Position numbers and translations under genes: made by a program | Assembly: GCA_903903635.1 (NCBI GenBank) | Contig: CAIUZK010000256.1 | Span: forward strand, 30,809-94,808 | Direction of reading: 5' to 3' | Length of the DNA stretch: 64,000 nt | DNA from: an uncultured Bacteroidota bacterium | Lineage (GTDB): Bacteria > Bacteroidota > Bacteroidia > Chitinophagales > Chitinophagaceae | Shown: in pieces, positions 9,323 through 17,517 of the stretch | Layout of the letters: every line of letters starts with the position of its first letter | Position numbering within the stretch: the stretch's first letter is position 1 | The notes under the pieces: model-generated | The model's database searches: none | What the model saw: the letters and a program-made list of their open reading frames with translations, nothing else | What the model was told of the DNA's origin: nothing

Positions 9323-10444
9323 TCACCTGTCCACATCCGGAATAATAAGATCTATAGTCGACATAATAGCCACCAGATCCCCGATCTTAGACCCTCTGGC
9401 TACTTTATCAAGCGCACAGAGATTACTGAAATTGGGAGACCTGTACTTTATTCTGTAAGGAGAAGCGGCTCCATCACTTACAATGAATACGCCTAACTCG
9501 CCCCGGGCTGTTTCTACCCTCTGGTAAAATTCACCTTTTGGCAATTTGAGCACCATCTTTGTCTTTGCCTGAAAATCTCCTTCCGGAATATTATCAATCA
9601 GTTGTTCTATTATCGATACAGATTGCCTCATTTCATGCATGCGAACCATGTATCGTGAATAACAATCTCCTTCCTTACCAAGTATTTCATCAAACTGCAC
9701 TTTGTCATATCCATCATACGGGAACCATTTACGCACATCACAACTTACGCCTGAACCTCTTGCCATTGGCCCGGTACAGCCATATGAAATGGCATCTTCA
9801 GCCGATAAAAAACCAACATCCTTATTCCTGTTTTGAAAAATCACGTTCCCGGTAAGCACATCATCATACTCCTTGAACTTCGACTTGATCTGTTTCATCA
9901 CATCCTTTGTCCGTTTCTGGAAATTAGGATGAATATCAACCATAACTCCTCCTGGCACAGCATAATTCTGAGTAAGGCGTGCACCACAGGTTTCTTCCAT
10001 TATCTCAAGTATAGCTTCCCGCTCACGAAATGCATAAAAAAACGGAGAAACAGCGCCAAGGTCAAGCCCGGTACATCCCCACCACAACTGGTGCGAGGCA
10101 AGCCTGGTTAGTTCGGCCATTATTAACCTTATCATCTGTGCCCTTGGTGGCGCTTCAATCTGTAATCCTTTCTCAACACATAAAGCACAAGCCTGATTGT
10201 TGATGTGGGCGCTCAGGTAATCCATCCTGCTGGTAGCATAGATAAAGTTGCGGTAAGAAAGACTTTCCGACATCTTTTCGATAGAGCGATGAATATAGCC
10301 CAGGTGAGGTTGCACCTTCTTTATCGTCTCTCCATCCAGCCATACCTTTAAATGAAGCACACCATGTGTAGATGGGTGCTGTGGCCCAATGTTAATAACG
10401 AATTCCCCTTCTTCGGTAACAATATCTTCTCCCAACAAACTCAT
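9323..10444 (-). CDS. nuoD: NADH-quinone oxidoreductase subunit D
   Basis: NuoD is the 49-kDa subunit homologous to the large subunit of [NiFe] hydrogenases and, with NuoB, forms the quinone reduction site. The 373-residue product starts near INIGPQHPSTHGVLHLKV, with the conserved His of the quinone site, and contains YIHRSIEKMSE, RMDYLSAHINN and CALDKVARGSKIGDLVAIM. Ni-ligand cysteines are absent, as expected. It overlaps nuoC by four bases (ATGA at 10441-10444). nuoC and nuoD are separate genes rather than fused. Confidence 0.96.
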   Translation of the reverse strand: MSLLGEDIVTEEGEFVINIGPQHPSTHGVLHLKVWLDGETIKKVQPHLGYIHRSIEKMSESLSYRNFIYATSRMDYLSAHINNQACALCVEKGLQIEAPPRAQMIRLIMAELTRLASHQLWWGCTGLDLGAVSPFFYAFREREAILEIMEETCGARLTQNYAVPGGVMVDIHPNFQKRTKDVMKQIKSKFKEYDDVLTGNVIFQNRNKDVGFLSAEDAISYGCTGPMARGSGVSCDVRKWFPYDGYDKVQFDEILGKEGDCYSRYMVRMHEMRQSVSIIEQLIDNIPEGDFQAKTKMVLKLPKGEFYQRVETARGELGVFIVSDGAASPYRIKYRSPNFSNLCALDKVARGSKIGDLVAIMSTIDLIIPDVDR

Positions 10445-10896
10445 AATGAAATCATATTTTCATCAACATAATTTTTTCTCAACGGATACCCTTCCCAGCT
10501 TTCATCCAGCAACAACCTCCGCATATCCGGATGATTTTTAAAATTAACCCCGAAAAGATCGTATACCTCGCGCTCATGAAAATTGGCTGTCTGGTAAATA
10601 TCACAGATCGTTTCAATTTCCGGCTTTACTACATCTGCTATTTTCGCTTTTATAACTACAGTATGCCTGTGCGTTTTTGACAGAAGATGGTATACCATCA
10701 TCAGATTCGTTTTCCAATCTATACAGGTAAGGCAAAATAAATAATCAAACTTCAATGCGCTATCCTGACGAAGCCTCTCTACCAATGGCTTCAGTTCATT
10801 CGAAGCAATGAGTATATTTAAGAATTCCCCCGTTTCATCATAGGTTACGGTAGGAAATAGCGCACTGATATATTGTTTTAATTCTTCGTTAGTCAT
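10441..10896 (-). CDS. nuoC: NADH-quinone oxidoreductase subunit C
   Basis: NuoC is the 30-kDa peripheral subunit. From the ATG at 10896 it has 151 residues, starting [15 protein letters not shown] and ending with the signature [25 protein letters not shown] and GYPLRK. A longer frame begins at 10995, but it runs far into nuoB. The ATG at 10896 gives a four-base ATGA overlap with the nuoB stop, matching the other couplings in this operon, so I chose it. Confidence 0.94.
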   Translation of the reverse strand: MTNEELKQYISALFPTVTYDETGEFLNILIASNELKPLVERLRQDSALKFDYLFCLTCIDWKTNLMMVYHLLSKTHRHTVVIKAKIADVVKPEIETICDIYQTANFHEREVYDLFGVNFKNHPDMRRLLLDESWEGYPLRKNYVDENMISL

Positions 10897-11423
10897 TTGC
10901 CGCTCTCTTTTGTTTTCCCGAAATAGGTTTCGTGCTTTATCTTTTCCTGCAAAGTTATCATTGCATGCAACAGAGCTTCTGGTCTTGGCGGACAACCCGG
11001 CACATATACATCCACCGGAATAATGTGATCCACACCTTTTACAACTGAATAGGTATTATAAAAAAACGGTCCGCCTGATATGGTACAGGCACCCATTGCT
11101 ATCACATACTTTGGATCTGGCATCTGATCATAAAGTCGTTTAAGTACCGGCGCCATTTTCATTACAATTGTTCCGGCTACAACAATCAGATCAGCCTGCC
11201 TTGGCGAGGCCCTGGCAACTTCAAACCCAAACCTTGACCAGTCATACTTGGCATCTGCAGCACTCATCATTTCTATCGCGCAACAACTGGTACCGAAAAC
11301 CAAAGGCCATAAAGAGTTAGACCGCGCCCAGTTGATCAGATCATCCAGTTTCGTAACCACTATGCCCCCATCAGGAGTCTGATGCAGTTGCGCAGGGAAT
11401 ATCAATTTTTCTGTTTCAGCCAT
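10893..11423 (-). CDS. nuoB: NADH-quinone oxidoreductase subunit B
   Basis: NuoB holds cluster N2, the last iron-sulfur centre before quinone. The 176-residue product has all four ligands: the tandem Cys47-Cys48 ([11 protein letters not shown]), Cys113 (GACTISGG) and Cys144 ([12 protein letters not shown]). Its ATG overlaps the stop of the upstream HEPN gene by one base (TAATG), so translation of this core subunit appears coupled to a toxin-antitoxin-type gene. Confidence 0.96.
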   Translation of the reverse strand: MAETEKLIFPAQLHQTPDGGIVVTKLDDLINWARSNSLWPLVFGTSCCAIEMMSAADAKYDWSRFGFEVARASPRQADLIVVAGTIVMKMAPVLKRLYDQMPDPKYVIAMGACTISGGPFFYNTYSVVKGVDHIIPVDVYVPGCPPRPEALLHAMITLQEKIKHETYFGKTKESGK

Positions 11424-11818
11424 TAGTTTTTATATAAAATCTTTTCAATCGTATTAATAAAATCTTTTGCAGGTGCAAATAAATGCACTACATCTTCTTC
11501 TTCATAGTCGCAATAATCTTCATAATCACCACTTTGCCGCATGCCAAATATTTTAATGTAAAATTGATTTAAATCTTCGTCAATTATTCCTGTTTTTACG
11601 CAATGTAGTCCAAACATTTGTTTTGTACCTGCATGTGTTTTAGAATAAACCACTATGCTGGCAAGCAATGCGCTAACTGCATAAAAACAGGCATAGTAAA
11701 GTCTGTTTATTGCGGTATTCCATAAGCCATTTTCTATGTGCACAACCACCTCTTCCCGCGTCTCTTTAGCCTTTTGAAATCTATACCTGATCAACTCGCT
11801 ATTTTCTTCCCCGCTCAT
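11423..11818 (-). CDS. HEPN domain protein (HepT-like, partner of MNT)
   Basis: HEPN proteins paired with MNT nucleotidyltransferases act as toxin-antitoxin systems in characterised cases (HepT/MntA), the HEPN protein being an RNase. The 131-residue product is helical, with [30 protein letters not shown] and [12 protein letters not shown]. The last corresponds to the R(x4-6)H/Y active-site motif, with Arg94 and Tyr99 and no His at the usual place. It overlaps the MNT gene by four bases (ATGA) and nuoB by one. It lies between nuoA and nuoB. Confidence 0.85.
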   Translation of the reverse strand: MSGEENSELIRYRFQKAKETREEVVVHIENGLWNTAINRLYYACFYAVSALLASIVVYSKTHAGTKQMFGLHCVKTGIIDEDLNQFYIKIFGMRQSGDYEDYCDYEEEDVVHLFAPAKDFINTIEKILYKN

Positions 11819-12135
11819 AGTATGACTCCCTCCTTGTTTACATTTTCATAGTATGGTGTTACTCTATGGTTTGCCCACCCTTTTTTGGTATAAACTACCG
11901 GGCTGATAATTGCCAACGTCTCCCACTCAATCCTGCTGATAAGTGAAATGATTTTCACTTTTTCATCCCATGTAATTTTCTCCTTATCTCTGTCAACTAA
12001 AATCAAAATATCAATATCCGAATCCTCCCTCTCATCGCCACGAGCATAAGACCCATACAATATTACAGTAGCATCCGGTTCTGTTTGCCGAACAAAATCC
12101 TTTATCCTTTGCAATATGTATCTTTTATCTTTCAC
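11815..12135 (-). CDS. MNT-type nucleotidyltransferase (MntA-like antitoxin)
   Basis: This is a minimal nucleotidyltransferase of the polymerase-beta superfamily. The 106-residue product has the pattern LYGSYARGDEREDSDIDIL, with Gly28-Ser29 and catalytic carboxylates Asp40 and Asp42. In the known MntA/HepT system the enzyme AMPylates the HEPN partner to neutralise it. The start is GTG at 12135, one base after the nuoA TAG stop, and the gene overlaps the HEPN gene. The whole pair is therefore embedded in nuo translation. Confidence 0.87.
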   Translation of the reverse strand: MKDKRYILQRIKDFVRQTEPDATVILYGSYARGDEREDSDIDILILVDRDKEKITWDEKVKIISLISRIEWETLAIISPVVYTKKGWANHRVTPYYENVNKEGVIL

Positions 12136-12136
12136 C

Positions 12137-12487
12137 CTACATCCACTTCAAAGCTCCTTTTTTCCAGGCATAAAGCAGGCCCATGAAAAGGATAAACATG
12201 AAAATAATTATCTCAATAAGCCCCGGCATCCCTATTTTTTTCACCGCTACTGCCCATGGATACATGAAAACCAGCTCCACATCGAAGATCAGAAAGATAA
12301 GTGCAAACAGATAATAACCTACATTGAACTGTATCCAGGAGGTACCGGTGGTGGGTATACCACACTCATATGGCTCTCCTTTTACTATATTAGAGCTTGA
12401 TTTCGCGATCAGACGGGAAATCAAAATACCACCTACGGCAAATGCAATTCCTAATATTACTAAAAGTATTAGCGCTGATGATCCCAT
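12137..12487 (-). CDS. nuoA: NADH-quinone oxidoreductase subunit A
   Basis: NuoA is a three-helix membrane subunit at the quinone-site end of complex I. The 116-residue product has the conserved loop GEPYECGIPTTG, with the Cys-containing segment, and FDVELVFMYPWAVAV. It is the first gene of the operon. The 152-bp region up to the divergent ferredoxin gene must hold its promoter. Confidence 0.95.
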   Translation of the reverse strand: MGSSALILLVILGIAFAVGGILISRLIAKSSSNIVKGEPYECGIPTTGTSWIQFNVGYYLFALIFLIFDVELVFMYPWAVAVKKIGMPGLIEIIIFMFILFMGLLYAWKKGALKWM

Positions 12488-12639
12488 AATGGTTCTTTTC
12501 GGGCAACAAAGTACAATAATTATAGCACGTCAACATCATGACCATGGTCATAAATTATGCTGACAATTATCACCCATAAATGTATAAATAAATTTACTTT
12601 TACGGCCAAAATTTATACTTTTAAAAAAAAAATAAAACT
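12488..12639. promoter_or_regulatory. Divergent promoter region nuo / ferredoxin-kor
   Basis: This 152-bp AT-rich gap separates the divergent nuoA and ferredoxin starts and must contain both promoters. The minus-strand sequence TACTTTG about 25 bases before nuoA resembles the Bacteroidota -7 box (TAnnTTTG) with one base missing. An imperfect palindrome, CATGACCATGGTCATA, sits mid-gap at 12535-12552 and could be an operator. No site is certain. Confidence 0.45.
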
Positions 12640-12987
12640 ATGGCAATTAAAATCACAGACGATTGTATCAATTGTGGCGCTTGCGAGCCGGAATGTCCTA
12701 ATGGAGCGATTTACGCCGGAGGCGATGAATGGAGATTTTCCTATAAAACTTCATTGTCGGGTACTTTTACATCTAAGAGCGGACTAACTTCTAATGTTGA
12801 TGACGGTCATGATGCAGTATCGAATGACATTTACTACATCGTTACAGACAAATGTACCGAATGTGTTGGCTTTCATGAGGAGCCGCAGTGCGCATCTGTA
12901 TGTCCGGTAGATTGTTGTTTGCCTGACGAAGATAACGTAGAAAGCAAAGAAGAATTAGAGGCTAAAAAGAATTCTTTACACCCTTAA
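12640..12987 (+). CDS. Two-cluster [4Fe-4S] ferredoxin (Alvin type)
   Basis: This is a soluble electron carrier. The 115-residue product has a first motif CINCGACEPECP near residues 8-19 and a second of the form CxxC-x8-CxxxCP (CTECVGFHEEPQCASVCP). The eight-residue insertion in the second motif is typical of Alvin-type ferredoxins. About 45 residues lie between the clusters, longer than usual. It stands directly upstream of korAB and opposite nuoA, so it probably carries electrons from the 2-oxoacid oxidoreductase to complex I (inference from context). Confidence 0.9.
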   Translation: MAIKITDDCINCGACEPECPNGAIYAGGDEWRFSYKTSLSGTFTSKSGLTSNVDDGHDAVSNDIYYIVTDKCTECVGFHEEPQCASVCPVDCCLPDEDNVESKEELEAKKNSLHP

Positions 12988-13142
12988 TTGCTCCGTTCTT
13001 TTACGCGCTCCTTGCGTGATTGAGTTAATACTTTGACAAATTAAATATTCCTTTAGGCAGGCGTTTTTAATTCGTCTAATTTTGATTGCTTCGCTATTTC
13101 ATTACCTGCGTAATAGGTCAGTCAGAATACATTTATAAAAAC

Positions 13143-13189
13143 AAATCCCCGACCGTCTGAGCATTGAAACCTCAGACGGTAAGGGATTT
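13143..13189. promoter_or_regulatory. Long interrupted hairpin upstream of korA
   Basis: A 10-bp perfect stem (ACCGTCTGAG at 13152-13161 and its complement at 13171-13180, loop CATTGAAAC) is extended by seven more pairs (AAATCCC with GGGATTT) after a two-base internal loop. It ends 14 bases before the korA ATG. On the plus strand no T-tract follows, so it is more likely a leader or processing structure than a terminator of the ferredoxin gene. On the minus strand a T-rich stretch follows. Confidence 0.65.
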
Positions 13190-13203
13190 AAAATATCTAA
13201 ATA

Positions 13204-15081
13204 ATGGAATCAACTTTAGAAAAAAATGTGGGGCATGAAACAACCCTCATTGAGGCAGACAGTATTGTGATAAGGTTCTCCGGCGACTCAGGCGATGGCA
13301 TGCAGCTTACCGGCACTCAGTTTACAGATACTGCTGCGTTTTTCGGTAATGACCTGAGTACATTCCCCGAATATCCGGCCGAGATACGCGCACCTATAGG
13401 CACTACTGCGGGGGTATCTGGTTTCCAGGTTCACTTTGGCAGTAAGGAAATTTTTACTCCCGGCGACGAATATGACGTACTGGTAGCAATGAATGCTGCC
13501 GCGTTAAAAGTAGATCTGCCCCGTTTGAAAAAAGGTGGTATTGTCATTACCAACACTGCAGGTTTCGACAAGAAAAACCTTGGACTGGCTAACTTCCCTG
13601 ATGGCATTAATCCGCTTGAAGATGGTTCTCTTGATAACTACATCGTTCACAAAATGGACGTAACGAAGTTAACCAAGGAATGTCTTTCCGGTTCTGGTCT
13701 CGGTATGAAGGAGATTGAGCGTTCCAAGAATATGTTCGTTCTTGGCCTCCTTTTCTGGATGTTTGATGAGCCAATGGATTATACCATCAACTTTATTAAA
13801 GAGAAATTTGCCAAGAAACCAGATATTGCAGATGCAAATATCAAAACATTGACTGCCGGTTGGAATTTCGGAGATAATACTGAAGTTTTCACCACCCGCT
13901 TCCATGTCGCTCCTGCTCAGCTTCCTAAAGGCACTTACAGAAACATATCAGGTAACCATGCTACTGCAATAGGGCTGGTTGCTGCTGCCGAACTTTCTGG
14001 ATTACCATTATTCCTTGGTTCTTATCCTATTACTCCGGCATCCGATATTTTACACGAATTATCGAGGTACAAAACAAGTAACGTTAAAACTTTACAGGCC
14101 GAAGATGAGATTGCTGCAATTTGTGCTGCTATCGGCGCATCTTATGGTGGAGGCCTTGGAGTTACTACTACTTCCGGACCTGGTATGTCGTTGAAAACTG
14201 AAGCGCTCGGACTGGCTACAATCCTTGAAATACCATTGGTTGTTGTAAACGTACAGCGTGGAGGACCATCAACCGGTCTGCCAACAAAAACAGAACAATC
14301 TGATCTGTTGCAGGCAATGTATGGAAGACACGGAGAAGGCCCATTACCAATTGTTGCAGCATCTTCTCCTGCCGATTGTTTTGAAGCCGTTCTCGAAGCT
14401 TCAAGAATAGCGCTCGAACACATGACTCCGGTTATATGCCTTACCGATGGTTTCATAGCCAACGGCTCTGAGCCATGGCGCTTCCCGACTCAGGATCAGT
14501 TGAAACCAATTAATGTTACTTTCGCTACCGAACCAAATGGCCCTGATGGCACTTATCTTCCTTACAAGAGAGATGAGAAATTGTCAAGACCATGGGCTAT
14601 ACCCGGTACTAAGGGTCTGATGCATCGTATTGGCGGTTTGGAAAAACAGCAGGAAACCGGTAACGTTTCTTACGATCCCAAAAATCATGAAGCCATGACC
14701 AGGATCAGAGCGGAAAAAATTGAAAAAATTGCTGATTATATTCCACTTATCAAACCCGAAAGTGGTAAAGACTCAGGCAAGCTGGCTATACTGGGCTGGG
14801 GTTCTACAGGTGGTGTTATTAAAACTGCGGTTCGTGAATTACTGGAAGAAGGACAGGATGTGGCACATATTCATCTGCGCTATCTCAACCCATTCCCAAA
14901 AAATCTGGGTGAATTGCTGGCTGCTTATGAGCATATCCTCATACCTGAAATGAATTGCGGACAACTGTTGCAATTGATCAGGGCTAAATACCTGATACCT
15001 GCGGTTGGTTATTCTAAAGTTCAGGGTCTGCCGTTTACTACCAGTGAATTGAAAAACAAAATTCTCGAAATCCTTAAATAA
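13204..15081 (+). CDS. korA: 2-oxoacid:ferredoxin oxidoreductase, alpha subunit (gamma-alpha fusion)
   Basis: With KorB this enzyme oxidatively decarboxylates a 2-oxoacid with CoA, most likely 2-oxoglutarate to succinyl-CoA, and reduces ferredoxin. The 625-residue product is the common fusion. An N-terminal gamma domain starts IRFSGDSGDGMQLTGTQF near residue 23. The alpha domain has LGSYPITPASDILHELSRYK and the pyrimidine-binding region TTTSGPGMSLKTEALGLA. The C-terminal domain has LGWGSTGGVIKTAVREL. It is followed after eight bases by korB. Substrate choice within the family cannot be read from sequence alone. Confidence 0.92.
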   Translation: MESTLEKNVGHETTLIEADSIVIRFSGDSGDGMQLTGTQFTDTAAFFGNDLSTFPEYPAEIRAPIGTTAGVSGFQVHFGSKEIFTPGDEYDVLVAMNAAALKVDLPRLKKGGIVITNTAGFDKKNLGLANFPDGINPLEDGSLDNYIVHKMDVTKLTKECLSGSGLGMKEIERSKNMFVLGLLFWMFDEPMDYTINFIKEKFAKKPDIADANIKTLTAGWNFGDNTEVFTTRFHVAPAQLPKGTYRNISGNHATAIGLVAAAELSGLPLFLGSYPITPASDILHELSRYKTSNVKTLQAEDEIAAICAAIGASYGGGLGVTTTSGPGMSLKTEALGLATILEIPLVVVNVQRGGPSTGLPTKTEQSDLLQAMYGRHGEGPLPIVAASSPADCFEAVLEASRIALEHMTPVICLTDGFIANGSEPWRFPTQDQLKPINVTFATEPNGPDGTYLPYKRDEKLSRPWAIPGTKGLMHRIGGLEKQQETGNVSYDPKNHEAMTRIRAEKIEKIADYIPLIKPESGKDSGKLAILGWGSTGGVIKTAVRELLEEGQDVAHIHLRYLNPFPKNLGELLAAYEHILIPEMNCGQLLQLIRAKYLIPAVGYSKVQGLPFTTSELKNKILEILK

Positions 15082-15089
15082 TATTTATA

Positions 15090-16133
15090 ATGAGTACTAT
15101 AACAGATAATGTGGTAACACCTAAACTTGTTGCAAAGGATTTCGCATCTAATCAGGAAGTGAAATGGTGTCCGGGTTGTGGCGATTATTCGATAATAAAA
15201 CAGGTTCAGACAGTATTCCCTGATTTTGGTGTGCCTAAAGAAAACATTGCTTTTATCTCGGGTATTGGTTGTGCTGCGCGTTTCACTTATTACATGGATA
15301 CGTATGGTATGCACAGTATTCATGGAAGGGCCGCTGCTATTGCTTCCGGGCTTAAGGCGCAGAACCCCGGCCTCAGTGTATGGATTGTATCCGGCGATGG
15401 CGATGCCTTCTCTATCGGTGGCAACCATTTCATTCACCTGATGCGCAAAAATTTCGATGTTAACTACCTTGTATTTAACAACCAGATTTATGGCCTCACA
15501 AAGGGTCAATACTCGCCTACGTCAGAAAAAGGAAAAGTTGCAAAATCCACTCCGTTCGGTTCAGTTGAGGAGCCATTTAACCCCAGTGAACTGGCGCTTG
15601 GCGCCAAGGCTAGTTTCGTAGCACGGTCCCTCGACCGCGACCCGAAACACCTGCAAATGGTGCTTAAACGCGCTCATGAACACAAGGGCACCTCATTTGT
15701 TGAAATTTACCAGAACTGTGCGGTGTTCAATGATGGCGCTTTCTTTGCTTATTCCGATAAAGAAACCAAGCAGGAACAGTCTATTTATCTCGAACATGGC
15801 AAGCCGCTAATCTTCGGTAACGGAGGCAATAAGGGGATCAAACTGGATGGAACAACTCCGGTAATTGTTGACCTGAGTGTAGAAGGCAATTCAGCATCCG
15901 ATCTTTGGATACACGACGAACACGACAAGACTAAAGCGCATATTATAGCAAGTTTCTTCGATACTTCTTACAATGATGTGTACTTCCCTCGTCCGTTTGG
16001 TGTTATCTACTCCGAAGATCGTCCGACCTATGAGTATGGTATGGAGCATCAGATCGAAGAACTTATTGCCCGCAAAGGCAGGCCTTCTCTCGATAAAATA
16101 CTTTCAGGAGATAAGACCTGGACGATATTGTAA
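15090..16133 (+). CDS. korB: 2-oxoacid:ferredoxin oxidoreductase, beta subunit
   Basis: KorB binds thiamine diphosphate and one [4Fe-4S] cluster. The 347-residue product has the cluster motif WCPGCGDYSI with Cys27 and Cys30, further ligand candidates in SGIGCAARF and YQNCAVFNDG, and the ThDP/Mg motif SGDGDAFSIGGNHFIH followed by NNQIYGLTKGQYSPTS. It pairs with KorA and is closed by a strong terminator. The order ferredoxin-korA-korB, divergent from a nuoEFG-less complex I, supports coupling of the two. Confidence 0.93.
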   Translation: MSTITDNVVTPKLVAKDFASNQEVKWCPGCGDYSIIKQVQTVFPDFGVPKENIAFISGIGCAARFTYYMDTYGMHSIHGRAAAIASGLKAQNPGLSVWIVSGDGDAFSIGGNHFIHLMRKNFDVNYLVFNNQIYGLTKGQYSPTSEKGKVAKSTPFGSVEEPFNPSELALGAKASFVARSLDRDPKHLQMVLKRAHEHKGTSFVEIYQNCAVFNDGAFFAYSDKETKQEQSIYLEHGKPLIFGNGGNKGIKLDGTTPVIVDLSVEGNSASDLWIHDEHDKTKAHIIASFFDTSYNDVYFPRPFGVIYSEDRPTYEYGMEHQIEELIARKGRPSLDKILSGDKTWTIL

Positions 16134-16159
16134 TCTTGTATGTACTATTATATTTGAGA

Positions 16160-16187
16160 AGCGGCCTCGGGATTGGGGCCGCTTTTT
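16160..16187 (+). terminator. Rho-independent terminator after korB
   Basis: A seven-base GC-rich stem (AGCGGCC / GGCCGCT) with a ten-base loop is followed by TTTTT, 27 bases after the korB stop. Confidence 0.85.
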
Positions 16188-16279
16188 AGTTACATTTATT
16201 ATAGACCTGCATGATAAAAATAATCAGTTATCATATTAAATTTACATTTCATTTTTCGTGAACTAATTTGAAGTATTAA

Positions 16280-16645
16280 TTGAAAATAAGTAAAAAAATA
16301 AGGGATATTCACAAAGGACAATGGCTCTTTACCTGCCGTATGGAGCCTCAACAGTTTTCTCATTGGGAAAAAACGGATTGGGATGAGGACTATATTGAAA
16401 AATTATCGGTTGACAAAATTGAGGATCTAATATTTACAAATTTCGCAACTTTAGATGGTTCAATACATTCTCTGAAACATTGTGGGTTGAGACTTATTTC
16501 AGATAAATATGCACAGTTCTTTATGGAGAACAAATTATGGGAATTGTTTGATTCCAATGTCGATATTGAATTTAGATGGTTGAACTATGAAAACAAAATT
16601 AAAACAATCTGCCTTGAAAAAAATATCTTTTATGAAGGGTTTTAG
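16280..16645 (+). CDS. Hypothetical protein
   Basis: I do not recognise this gene. The frame of 121 codons begins at a TTG (16280), with a possible internal ATG near 16340 (MEPQQFSHWEK). The product is acidic and rich in aromatic residues (WDEDYIEKLS, FMENKLWELFDS) and has no signal peptide or membrane segment. It stands alone between the kor terminator and a convergent gene. Length and codon pattern make it likely to be real, but the start is uncertain. Confidence 0.5.
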   Translation: MKISKKIRDIHKGQWLFTCRMEPQQFSHWEKTDWDEDYIEKLSVDKIEDLIFTNFATLDGSIHSLKHCGLRLISDKYAQFFMENKLWELFDSNVDIEFRWLNYENKIKTICLEKNIFYEGF

Positions 16646-16686
16646 CTTGACTATAAAGTATATTTAATTACAATGCTAAATTGAAA

Positions 16687-17370
16687 TTACTTCAATTGCA
16701 CATGTAAATGATCATCGTGCCTCACCGCCCTGCAGCCATGAAACCTGATTTTGTTGCTGTTAAGTTGTAACCGCTTAACCAGGTGGGGCTCAATGAAAAT
16801 TTTTCCAGTTGCATCTTCTGATGCAAAAAATTCTACAAGCCCTTTTGTTTTAGTTTCGTTTAAAGTGAATATGGCCTTGTTGCCCTGGGGTACTATTTGT
16901 CTCAGTAAATTATATTGCCAGAACCCTTTCCGGCCACAATCTTCAGCGGTGTTTATTTCATTGGCTTTGGGTTCCTCGCAAATACCGTAACCTATAGCAG
17001 ATGGCACATCATTGGTTTCAATGCCCGTTTGGCTGTTATTATAACAGAAAGAAAGGTCTATTTTTTTGCCATCATTGTGGCTCAGATGAGGGAACAATGG
17101 GAAGCCGTTGATAAACGGGAAGCTGCAATCAAGATAATTCAATGTTGTGCCCGGATATTTTGATGCCATATTATCGGCGACATGATAAGCAAGATCTCTT
17201 AACTCTGGCCTCACATAGTTCCGGTTGAGGAGGCAGGTCCAGATTGTTACCGGGCGTATATGGCTGTTTGTGCTCATGGGCATGCGTACCCGGCCTAAAG
17301 GTTTAGCAATTATGGGGACGATTAAAAATGTACCAAGGCAATATAAAACAAGGAAAGTAGTCAATTTCAA
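16687..17370 (-). CDS. Putative LAS-type metallopeptidase (M15/M74-like), downstream part of a gene with in-frame stop
   Basis: The product has the zinc-peptidase pattern of the LAS group (lysostaphin, D-Ala-D-Ala peptidase, sonic hedgehog). In numbering from the TTG at 17370, LSHNDGKKIDLSF gives His98 and Asp105, and the C-terminus HDDHLHVQLK gives His221 and His223. A membrane segment occupies residues 4-22, so the catalytic part would lie outside the cytoplasm and may act on peptidoglycan (inference). The only start in this segment is a TTG two codons after a TAA. Upstream in the same frame is a 46-codon open segment from an ATG at 17517. Confidence 0.65.
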   Translation of the reverse strand: MKLTTFLVLYCLGTFLIVPIIAKPLGRVRMPMSTNSHIRPVTIWTCLLNRNYVRPELRDLAYHVADNMASKYPGTTLNYLDCSFPFINGFPLFPHLSHNDGKKIDLSFCYNNSQTGIETNDVPSAIGYGICEEPKANEINTAEDCGRKGFWQYNLLRQIVPQGNKAIFTLNETKTKGLVEFFASEDATGKIFIEPHLVKRLQLNSNKIRFHGCRAVRHDDHLHVQLK

Positions 17371-17376
17371 CAGGCT

Positions 17377-17517
17377 TTAAATCCATCTGGTATTTGTCTT
17401 TCCAATTATCCATCTGTATGTGCCAGTATTAATCAGATATACAATCCCGCCCGTTTGGGTTAGAATGGTGAGGAAGATAAAAGCAATGGTTTTTCTTAAT
17501 ATCGTTGCAAACTTCAT
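17377..17517 (-). pseudogene. N-terminal segment cut off from the LAS peptidase gene by an in-frame TAA
   Basis: From ATG at 17517 the frame encodes 46 residues with one hydrophobic segment (TIAFIFLTILTQTGGIVYLI) and stops at TAA 17377-17379. The next codons (AGC CTG TTG AAA) continue in the same frame into the peptidase segment. Without the TAA the gene would be 276 codons with two N-terminal membrane helices. As I remember the family, relatives carry a similar N-terminal TQxGGIVYL segment, so this looks like a nonsense mutation or a sequencing error. A short separate membrane peptide is the alternative. Confidence 0.55.

Noticed and set aside
10896..10995. N-terminal extension of nuoC
   Set aside because: The longer frame would overlap nuoB by about 100 bases and has no family similarity. 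The ATGA overlap start is better.
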